From the NCBI GenBank assembly GCA_003503535.1, contig DOCI01000173.1, positions 79,429-86,096 of the forward strand: DNA of 6,668 bases. The letters run 5' to 3'. Source of the DNA: Planctomycetaceae bacterium (GTDB lineage: Bacteria; Planctomycetota; Planctomycetia; Planctomycetales; Planctomycetaceae). The first letter of the stretch is position 1; each line of letters begins with the position of its first letter. Of the stretch, positions 1 to 5,682 are shown piece after piece. The notes under the pieces are model-generated. The model had not been told where the DNA came from, did no database searches, and was given only the letters and a program-made list of their open reading frames with translations. A program made the position numbers and the translations under genes.

Positions 1-182
1 CCTTCTGCAGCAAGCTGATCGATATTGGGAGTACGATATCGCAGAGAATTGTAGCTGACATCCTGAATGCCGAGGTCATCGGCATTGATATAGAGGATGT
101 TTGGTCGCTCGCCTGCAGTCAGATGTGTTAACTGAAATAAGGTGAAGAGAGCAAAACAAGCCAGCTGGATGAGTCGACGCAT
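1..182 (-). CDS. Exported sulfatase, amino-terminal fragment (runs off the left edge)
   Basis: Only the first 60 codons are inside the window. Residues 1-23 look like a Sec signal peptide: MRR, then a hydrophobic stretch, with probable cleavage near TAG/ER. Mature sequence begins RPNILYINADDLG, the classic start of the sulfatase/alkaline-phosphatase superfamily fold. Asp35 and Asp36 of the DDLG motif correspond to the metal (Ca2+) ligands. It continues with RTPNIDQLAAEG, also typical of sulfatases. The catalytic Cys/Ser motif (C/S-x-P-x-R) lies outside the window, so activity and substrate cannot be judged. The start at 182 is supported by the signal peptide and by a GGAG ribosome site 5 bases upstream. 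Planctomycetes carry many such enzymes for sulfated polysaccharides. The porin gene lies 111 bp upstream on the same strand. The family call is firm; the substrate is unknown. Confidence 0.9.
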   Translation of the reverse strand, partial: MRRLIQLACFALFTLFQLTHLTAGERPNILYINADDLGIQDVSYNSLRYRTPNIDQLAAE

Positions 183-293
183 CGTTTCTCCGAGAACTAT
201 CCGATGATGGAATTGACTTTCATAACTGACGCTACTTGAACGCCATAAGAAAATCAATTCTGCATCCTCAGATTACAGTTTCTCGAAAGACAA
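183..293. other. Intergenic gap between porin and sulfatase genes
   Basis: This 111-bp gap separates two genes on the same strand. I see no hairpin followed by a T run after the porin stop and no clear promoter hexamers. Read-through from porin into sulfatase is therefore possible but not shown. Only the sulfatase ribosome site stands out. Confidence 0.4.
188..191 (-). promoter_or_regulatory. Ribosome binding site of the sulfatase gene
   Basis: Reading the minus strand, GGAG is followed by AAACG and then the ATG at 182. The 5-base spacing and Shine-Dalgarno match support this ATG as the start of the truncated sulfatase gene. Confidence 0.6.
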
Positions 294-1631
294 TCAGAAG
301 GACAACAATGCTCGCACACCGAAGAGATAGGCGGTATCGATCCCGTTTCGAGCTGGGTCAGTGATTTGAATATCGGGAGTGATCTGCACGTGCTCGGAGG
401 CCTGAATTCTGTAGTAGAGTTCAATTCCCTGGCCTTGCAGTCCGATATTAAGTGCGGCTGCAGTAATCGGATTGAGTTCGTCGCTCGTTCCAACCTGATA
501 CCAGCCGATGCCGAAGTAATCCTTTTCTCGACCATGAATCATGGAGTCACCCCCGACACCGAAACTCAGGAAATAGGAGAGTGGGTTTGTGGCGTCATCG
601 CCAATGCCAGCTCGTCCGAAGACTCCCCAGCCGCGAGCCTCTTCAGTGCAGCAGCCTTTGTCGTAGACCAGGTATTGATCGAAGTTCCAATAAGCAGACC
701 ACGAGCCTGTCTGTTGGGGAATTCCGATCGGAGTAATTGCTAACCGAGGGTCTCCTCCCAGGCTCGTATATTCACGACTGCTCCAGGTCGCTCCAAACAA
801 TTGATGACCAGGTTTATTCATGAAATTTGTAGGAAGTCTTAACTCGGAAGATAAAGTTGCACCTTGATCGAACAATTGGCCAAACCCATCGGTTGTCGCT
901 GTATCGACAGCGTTGAGCACACTGAAAGTGTAGATCGGCTGTAAATCCTTCAGGTAACTGAACGAGACTCCGAGAGTTGAATATGGAATGGTTCGAAGAG
1001 CGATCGGATTAAAGATAAAAGCGGTATTTGAGAATTGCTTGGTTCCTCGTGCGTGAGCGAAGGCATTTGCATCGCCATCGAGAGTATCGAGTTTACCAAA
1101 TGAAACCGCGAATTCTTCACTCAGAAATTGCGTAAACAGAACATTGGTCAGGATCAAGTCATCAGTGTTTGCAGGGAGAGCCGTTGGCAAAGCAGATGGC
1201 AGGAGGCTTCCATCGCGTGGTCCGCCAAACATTCCAAACCGATGCTCGGCCCCAATTTTCAGATACAGCCCTTTCTTGCCGGCCAGTTTATCCAGATCGA
1301 GCGTCGCGATGTAGTCGCCATGTCCGCCGTAATCGAATTCCTGATTGATGCCACCAGCTGCTACGCCTTGATACATTTGATAAAAGTCGGCTTTGAACGT
1401 AATGCCCGACTTTTCCAAACGCTTCAAAATGCTGGTCGATTCACAGCATTCACAATAATCGTCGACACAGGAATCGGCAGGAATGCAGTCATCACAGCAA
1501 CCATCAGAGGAGCTGCAAGTTAGCCAGTCAGTCAGAATGCAATCTTTTGCATACAGTGACGATGACGCGAATGCACTGTTGATTGCCATAAAGGCAAATA
1601 ATCCAACCTGAATTTGGTACTTTTTCATCAT
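294..1631 (-). CDS. OprB-family carbohydrate porin with Cys-rich amino end
   Basis: This predicts a 445-aa outer-membrane beta-barrel of the carbohydrate-selective porin (OprB) type, which would let sugars or other small solutes cross the outer membrane. Residues 1-22 form a signal peptide (MMKK, then a hydrophobic core ending SAFA). Residues 31-63 form an acidic stretch with nine cysteines. From about residue 68 the sequence resembles OprB porins: ILKRLEKSGITF, then GDYIATLDLDKLAGKKGLYL. It continues as alternating amphipathic strands rich in Gly and aromatics and ends in ALLSF. The terminal Phe is the usual outer-membrane barrel assembly signal. The reading frame stays open upstream to 1778, but I prefer the MM pair at 1631/1628: it starts the signal peptide, and the longer version would read into the remnant of another gene. 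The exact solute is not readable from sequence. Confidence 0.85.
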   Translation of the reverse strand: MMKKYQIQVGLFAFMAINSAFASSSLYAKDCILTDWLTCSSSDGCCDDCIPADSCVDDYCECCESTSILKRLEKSGITFKADFYQMYQGVAAGGINQEFDYGGHGDYIATLDLDKLAGKKGLYLKIGAEHRFGMFGGPRDGSLLPSALPTALPANTDDLILTNVLFTQFLSEEFAVSFGKLDTLDGDANAFAHARGTKQFSNTAFIFNPIALRTIPYSTLGVSFSYLKDLQPIYTFSVLNAVDTATTDGFGQLFDQGATLSSELRLPTNFMNKPGHQLFGATWSSREYTSLGGDPRLAITPIGIPQQTGSWSAYWNFDQYLVYDKGCCTEEARGWGVFGRAGIGDDATNPLSYFLSFGVGGDSMIHGREKDYFGIGWYQVGTSDELNPITAAALNIGLQGQGIELYYRIQASEHVQITPDIQITDPARNGIDTAYLFGVRALLSF

Positions 1632-1659
1632 CGAGCAATCCGATTGTGAGGAAAGAAGT

Positions 1660-1677
1660 GGATATTCATCCATATCC
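1660..1677. promoter_or_regulatory. Perfect inverted repeat upstream of the porin start
   Basis: GGATAT and ATATCC are perfect 6-bp arms around a 6-base spacer (TCATCC on the plus strand), 29 bp upstream of the chosen porin start. It could be a regulator's operator or a small hairpin in the 5' leader of the porin mRNA. No regulator gene is in the window, and a 6-bp palindrome can arise by chance, so this is only a candidate. Confidence 0.25.
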
Positions 1678-1765
1678 TTTTCATCGGAAGATCTGTGAAG
1701 AATATTGTTTGATGTCTCAAAAATAGGGGAAGTGAGGATTATTAGGTTTATTCCAGCATTCTGAC

Positions 1766-1952
1766 CTACTTGCCGCATACAAAGTAAACCGATCCTGCCA
1801 GACAGAAAACCGCTCCAAGATAATCGAGCTTGATCGGTAGCTTCATGTAATACACGGCAAACGGAATAATGACGTTTAACGTGATCACCTCTTGCAGATT
1901 TTCAGCTGACCAAGTTCAAGAGTCGTGGATCTAATTCGGGTTGCAAAGCCAT
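1766..1952 (-). pseudogene. DUF486 (DMT-like) membrane protein, truncated and frameshifted remnant
   Basis: Translating the minus strand between the NIPSNAP stop and the porin leader gives the C-terminal half of a DUF486 protein, a family of about 110-aa four-helix membrane proteins related to drug/metabolite transporters. One frame (about 1950-1897) reads ATRIRSTTLELGQLKI. A one-base loss near 1896-1897 then shifts to a second frame reading LQEVITLNVIIPFAVYYM, followed by KLDYLGAVFCLAGSVYF and a TAG stop at 1766-1768. The QLK-(I)-LQEVITL join is the family's most conserved segment, which makes the frameshift clear. The amino-terminal half is absent: similarity begins at the 3' end of the NIPSNAP gene. 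About 60 of 110 residues remain, with no start, so the gene is dead. The family call comes from remembered motifs, not a database search. Confidence 0.75.
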
Positions 1953-2717
1953 TTATTTGACTGGTGAAAAATCGGTGGGAACGAGGAATTCGAAATTGAC
2001 TCCTCCTTTTTCTGTGAGCGAGCCGCCAGCATTTTCTTCAGAGGCTTTGCGGGCTGCTTGCCAGGCAGGGTCCTGACCGAAGGCTTTGAAGGAGACACCG
2101 CGATCCATGATGCTTTTATGGGCGATCAGATAAACCAGTGTTTTCTCGGCTCCTTCCTGATCGGGCATCAAGTGAAAATAGGCGATGTTGGTGATACCGT
2201 GCTTCTCAAAGAGTTCAATCGTGTGGTCACGAAAACGGGCATCCAAATTTGATAGGTGCCCAGGAGTTGCGGTGTAGGTTCGCAGTTCGAACAGGCGAGC
2301 ATCGTCTGCCGATTTGAAACCTTCTTTGGGTGAGAAATCGGTTTCGGTCAGAAAGACAGATTCCACTTTCTCCACCAGAGGACCATCTTCACGAGACTTT
2401 GCGAATGCGGACTTCCAGGCAGGATCGTTGACGAACTCCTTGAAACTCTGATCTCTGGCTTCGCGGGAAGGAAACGAAAGGAAATAAACCAATTGATTCT
2501 TATCATTTTCGTAGGGAACGAAATAAGCGAGATTGGTCATACCGTGCTTGGTGAACAGTTCACAGGTGTGATCGCGAAAGCGGGTCAGCAAATCATCGAG
2601 CTTCCCTTGATGAGCCGTGTATTTTCTCAACTCATAGATTTTTTCGGCCTGACAATTCGCAGCGAATGAACCGATGACAACAAGTGCGAGCAAGACTGAA
2701 TGAATGAGCGATTTCAT
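1953..2717 (-). CDS. Secreted protein with two NIPSNAP domains
   Basis: This is a 254-aa protein with a Sec signal peptide (residues 1-24, hydrophobic core LLALVVIGSFAA, cleavage near CQA/EK) and two NIPSNAP domains at about residues 26-129 and 142-252. NIPSNAP domains have a dimeric alpha/beta-barrel (ferredoxin-like) fold. The copies align throughout: IYELRKYTAHQGKL with LFELRTYTATPGHL, RFRDHTCELFTKHGMTN with RFRDHTIELFEKHGITN, and DPAWKSA with DPAWQAA. Each ends in TDFSP. The protein is thus an internal duplication. It should act in the periplasm or outside the cell; no catalytic residues or substrate can be named. It starts 3 bp after the stop of the upstream transporter gene, so the two are probably co-transcribed and translationally coupled. 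Similar exported NIPSNAP proteins are common in planctomycetes. The domain call is firm; the role is unknown. Confidence 0.88.
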   Translation of the reverse strand: MKSLIHSVLLALVVIGSFAANCQAEKIYELRKYTAHQGKLDDLLTRFRDHTCELFTKHGMTNLAYFVPYENDKNQLVYFLSFPSREARDQSFKEFVNDPAWKSAFAKSREDGPLVEKVESVFLTETDFSPKEGFKSADDARLFELRTYTATPGHLSNLDARFRDHTIELFEKHGITNIAYFHLMPDQEGAEKTLVYLIAHKSIMDRGVSFKAFGQDPAWQAARKASEENAGGSLTEKGGVNFEFLVPTDFSPVK

Positions 2718-2720
2718 AAG

Positions 2721-5276
2721 TTACGATTCCTCAGTTGAAGTTATTGTAGTCGATGTTGATTCCCGATTCGCATTTTTTGGAAGACTGGTGGCTCCCATCA
2801 AGCCAGAGTACCGACCAAAATAATGCCGTTCCAGCATCACCAGATAGCAGGGAACGAGAATCGGTCTGACTATAAACGTATCGAGTAGTACACCGAATGC
2901 CAACGCAAATCCAAGTTGTTGCATGCCCAGAAGTGTTCCCGCCATCAGCGAGCAGAAGGTTCCGGCCATAATAAACCCGCAGCTGGAAATAATACTGCCT
3001 GTCTTCGTCAATGCTCGTAAGACACTGCGGACCGGTGATGTCGACTTGCGTTCTTCATCAATCCGGGAGACCAGAAAGATGTTATAATCTTCTCCAATGG
3101 CGATCAGAATCGTAAACAGAAACATGCGGACTTTCCAATCCAGTCCGGCAAAGTTTTCCGGGTCCAATGCCCAGAACACAGTCATCGTGACACCCATTGT
3201 GACGAGATAACTGAAGAAGACAGTCAGTATAAGATACATTGAGATGGCAGGCTTTTTCAGGATCAGCACCAGCACGAGATATACACCGATCAGAACCAGA
3301 ATGTTTACGCGGATCTGATCTCGATCGGTCACCAGCTTCATATCACGAATGCTGGCGGTGGGGCCTAACGCATAGATTTCGGTCTCTCCCGGCAATTTTT
3401 CGGGAAGGATAATTTTCAGTTCCTCCAGCGTATTTTCGAGCTGTTCGATACTTCCGCTTGTGAATGGATCCTGTTCAAAAACGAGATCGATTCGAGTGAC
3501 ATGTTCTGCCAGAGGCTGTTTTTTGCCGACATATTGTTTCATAATCCGCGCCCGTGTCGCCGCCCGTCGTGCTGCGGCAAAGGCACCCGAACCACTGGCG
3601 TTGGAATCGAGCGAGGCCTGTTTCTCCAGTCCCTGCGGCGTCATTCCTAAGGGATATGCAGAACTGAAAATATCGATCAAGCCTAACTGTTCCCGTTCCG
3701 AATACAGCTGATCACTGACTTCACGGATTAAGTCCACTTGATCACTTTGGAAGAAATTCAATTCCTCATTGTGTAGCAGGACATTCGTCGGTCCGAGAGT
3801 TCCGGCTGGGAAATGTTCTTTCAGGGCACGCGTACCGATTACGCTTCGAGAGTCATCGGGAAGTTCTGAGAGTAAACCATAACTCAAATCGTTGTATGAG
3901 ATAATTGCGATTACTGCGAAAGGGGCCATCGCCAGAACAAAATTTCGCCAGAGTCGACCTGGTGATCGAGAGATCACAGCCGCAAGGACATTCCAAATAC
4001 GATCCAGAATTCCACTTTCCAGCAATCGACTTAGTGGAGAAGATCGTGCGATCCAGCCTGGTTGATCGCCCGGTTTTTCCAACGGCATATTCGGCCAGAA
4101 TGCCCACCGACCACAGATTCGTAATAACGCTGGAGTGAGAGTCAATGTTGCAACAAGAGCCAGGAACAGACCAACTGAAATTCCGATCCCAGCCTGTTGA
4201 AACTTTTTATGCTCCGTAAAGATCATCATGCCGATTCCGATGATCGAAGTCCCGGCACTTCCGACTAATGGAGAAGCCGTACAATTGAGTGCATTCTCGA
4301 GGGCATCAGCATAATTGGTCCCCTGTTCCAACTCTTCCCGATAACGGGCGATCAGAAACAGGCAATAGTCGATTCCAGCTCCATAAGTGACGACCGTTAC
4401 ATAAATATCGAGGGATTCAAATAATCCGATCACATTGTAATAGGCGAGCGTCGCGAGCAGTCCCATCACAATATTGATGACAAAAAAGACGGTGATCAAG
4501 GGAAGCAGTGCCAGCAACGGGGCGCGGTAAATCCCAATCAGCATGATGACAACCAGTAAAATTGTGATCGATTCTGTCGCCTTGGCACTGTTGACCGCTT
4601 CGACATTCAAATCTCGACCGACAGTCGCTGTGCCGCTGATGGAAAGTTCGAGACCTGGGGGGATTTGCCGTCGAAATTCACGATCGTTGTAAACAAGATC
4701 CTCAATATCGGAGATGATTTCCACATTCCGGATGTCGAGAAAATCGTTGGGCAATTCGACAAGAACCATCGAGGCCTGTTTATCGTTACTGACGAGCAGT
4801 TGCCCCAACAGGCGATCCGTATAAGTGGTTACTGTACCGATGACTGGTTCAGGAACTTCTTTGCTCTCTTCCGTTTTATTTCCTTCGGGCTCATTGTTGG
4901 ACTCACTCTCAGAACTGGCATTGTCAGTGAGAATCTGTTCGAGGCGAATTCGCAAAATATTTTCAATAAAATCGTAATCACTGAGCCGACCAAGATCCTG
5001 TTCAGAAAACTCATCAGACGATGTCAATCCTTCGGGACGCGAAGTCCGCCTCACGCTGACAATTGCCAAACTGCGCAGGAGATCCTTGTCGAAACTTTGT
5101 CGAAAGAAACGTTCTGCCTGCAGTGATTCTGCATTGAGGGGGAGAAAGTCAAATTCTCCAGGAGTGACAACCTCGGAAAACTTAGGGGCGATAGTTATTG
5201 CAATGATAAATGCAAGAAACCAGAGGATGAGCCATCCCAACCAGAATTTGACGATCAGACGGCTCACCAATTTCAT
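2721..5276 (-). CDS. MMPL-family RND transporter
   Basis: This is an 851-aa inner-membrane transporter of the RND superfamily, MmpL/hydrophobe-exporter type, expected to use the proton gradient to move lipids or other hydrophobic compounds. Twelve membrane helices fit the usual two-half plan: helix 1 (about 12-32), helices 2-6 (235-385), helix 7 (443-460) and helices 8-12 (657-812). Large periplasmic domains span about 33-234 and 461-656. The proton-relay Asp-Tyr pairs known from MmpL3 are present in both halves: Asp303-Tyr304 in GAGIDYCLF and Asp730-Tyr731 in IGEDYNIFLVSR. The segment LPDDSRSVIG...HFPAGTLGPTNVLL is also typical. An acidic Ser/Glu/Asn-rich insert (about 117-144) sits in the first periplasmic domain, and a Ser/Thr-rich tail ends the protein. 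The ATG at 5276 starts the first helix correctly but has only a weak ribosome site. It forms a tight unit with the NIPSNAP gene. The substrate is unknown. Confidence 0.93.
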   Translation of the reverse strand: MKLVSRLIVKFWLGWLILWFLAFIIAITIAPKFSEVVTPGEFDFLPLNAESLQAERFFRQSFDKDLLRSLAIVSVRRTSRPEGLTSSDEFSEQDLGRLSDYDFIENILRIRLEQILTDNASSESESNNEPEGNKTEESKEVPEPVIGTVTTYTDRLLGQLLVSNDKQASMVLVELPNDFLDIRNVEIISDIEDLVYNDREFRRQIPPGLELSISGTATVGRDLNVEAVNSAKATESITILLVVIMLIGIYRAPLLALLPLITVFFVINIVMGLLATLAYYNVIGLFESLDIYVTVVTYGAGIDYCLFLIARYREELEQGTNYADALENALNCTASPLVGSAGTSIIGIGMMIFTEHKKFQQAGIGISVGLFLALVATLTLTPALLRICGRWAFWPNMPLEKPGDQPGWIARSSPLSRLLESGILDRIWNVLAAVISRSPGRLWRNFVLAMAPFAVIAIISYNDLSYGLLSELPDDSRSVIGTRALKEHFPAGTLGPTNVLLHNEELNFFQSDQVDLIREVSDQLYSEREQLGLIDIFSSAYPLGMTPQGLEKQASLDSNASGSGAFAAARRAATRARIMKQYVGKKQPLAEHVTRIDLVFEQDPFTSGSIEQLENTLEELKIILPEKLPGETEIYALGPTASIRDMKLVTDRDQIRVNILVLIGVYLVLVLILKKPAISMYLILTVFFSYLVTMGVTMTVFWALDPENFAGLDWKVRMFLFTILIAIGEDYNIFLVSRIDEERKSTSPVRSVLRALTKTGSIISSCGFIMAGTFCSLMAGTLLGMQQLGFALAFGVLLDTFIVRPILVPCYLVMLERHYFGRYSGLMGATSLPKNANRESTSTTITSTEES
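2728..2732 (-). promoter_or_regulatory. Ribosome binding site of the NIPSNAP gene, inside the MMPL coding end
   Basis: On the minus strand GAGGA sits 10 bases before the ATG at 2717. It is formed by the Glu849-Glu850 codons of the upstream transporter gene. Placing the site inside the last codons of the preceding gene suggests that ribosomes finishing the transporter help start NIPSNAP translation. Confidence 0.5.
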
Positions 5277-5316
5277 ACGTTTAACAATTCCGAACCATAC
5301 TTGGCATGAGGGCTTT

Positions 5317-5329
5317 TTGCTTAGAGCAA
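5317..5329. promoter_or_regulatory. Small hairpin in the MMPL leader
   Basis: TTGCT and AGCAA form a 5-bp stem around a 3-base loop, about 40 bases before the transporter start codon. It would form in the leader RNA if transcription begins at the candidate promoter upstream. It is weak on its own and lacks a terminal T run. Confidence 0.2.
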
Positions 5330-5343
5330 CTTGATCACTAAAT

Positions 5344-5366
5344 TTCTGCGAACTGCGGTTGCAGAA
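5344..5366. promoter_or_regulatory. Stem-loop in the MMPL leader
   Basis: The plus strand reads TTCTGC, a bulged G, AAC, a TGCG loop, then GTT and GCAGAA: nine base pairs with a single bulge and a four-base loop. On the transcribed minus strand it would lie about 70-90 bases before the transporter start. No T run follows on either strand, so it is not a standard terminator. It could be a leader structure or a protein-binding site. Confidence 0.3.
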
Positions 5367-5382
5367 CGATCCTAATCATTAT

Positions 5383-5412
5383 TTTAAACGTGCCTGCGAA
5401 TGCTGATGTCAT
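5383..5412 (-). promoter_or_regulatory. Possible sigma70-like promoter for the MMPL-NIPSNAP unit
   Basis: On the minus strand ATGACA (5412-5407; five of six match TTGACA) is followed after 18 bases by TTTAAA (5388-5383; four of six match TATAAT). Transcription would start near 5376, giving a leader of about 100 bases that contains both stem-loops. Planctomycete promoters are poorly defined and A+T-rich intergenic DNA gives such matches by chance, so confidence is low. Confidence 0.25.
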
Positions 5413-5427
5413 TTAAAATTGGCATCA
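5404..5427. promoter_or_regulatory. Inverted repeat overlapping the putative -35 region
   Basis: TGATGTCA and TGGCATCA are 8-bp arms with one mismatch (a G-T pair in RNA) around an 8-base A/T-only centre. The left arm covers the candidate -35 hexamer of the transporter promoter, as an operator for a dimeric regulator might. The regulator is unknown, and no regulatory gene lies nearby in the window. Confidence 0.3.
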
Positions 5428-5682
5428 ATCGCCAGGATTTCTAATCATGAAATCACTCTGATGTTAGACCGTGACAGAGGTACTCACAATGAAAATCGCT
5501 ATCTGAATCTGGATTGGTATCTTATTGAAATCCGTTTTGGCTGATATTTACAAGACATCCGATTTGGTGACTATTGTAAACACATGATGTCTGCAAAGTC
5601 ACGAAGGTCGGAAGAGTCTTTGGTAAGAGTGCATAAATCCCAGGCAAATGTTTACTTTTGGACATCCTGAATCGGCGAACAA

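Larger units (their letters stand above)
5277..5682. other. Gene-free region between prfB and the MMPL transporter gene
   Basis: I find no credible coding sequence in these 406 bp. The few short frames lack ribosome sites and recognisable protein sequence. No clear intrinsic terminator follows the prfB stop. The half nearer the transporter holds a possible promoter, an inverted repeat and two small hairpins, described separately. The half nearer prfB (about 5430-5682) shows nothing I can name. Confidence 0.6.

Noticed and set aside
366..743. Plus-strand open frame of 125 codons opposite the porin gene
   Set aside because: It is a shadow of the porin coding frame; the porin protein sequence explains this stretch fully.
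1632..1778. Upstream 49-codon extension of the porin frame
   Set aside because: It would bury the signal peptide inside the protein and overlap the end of the DUF486 remnant. The MM start at 1631/1628 gives a proper signal peptide.
1902..1952. Minus-strand 16-codon frame whose ATG directly follows the NIPSNAP TAA
   Set aside because: It is too short, and its sequence is better explained as an out-of-frame reading of the DUF486 remnant.
4665..5126. Plus-strand open frame of 153 codons opposite the transporter gene
   Set aside because: It is antisense to the MMPL coding sequence, and its translation shows no domain, signal peptide or family resemblance.
5372..5448. Direct repeat CTAATCAT at 5372-5379 and 5441-5448
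   Set aside because: Only 8 bp in A+T-rich intergenic DNA, with just two copies; this is expected by chance.
5461..5670. Plus-strand short frames (27 codons at 5461-5544, 28 codons at 5584-5670) in the same frame, split by one TGA
   Set aside because: Neither has a ribosome site or recognisable sequence. One stop in this length is unremarkable by chance, so a broken gene is not supported.
5660..5671. 12-bp sequence GACATCCTGAAT also found in the sulfatase gene near 57-68
   Set aside because: One copy is explained by sulfatase codons, there is no flanking similarity, and no third copy was noticed; likely coincidence.
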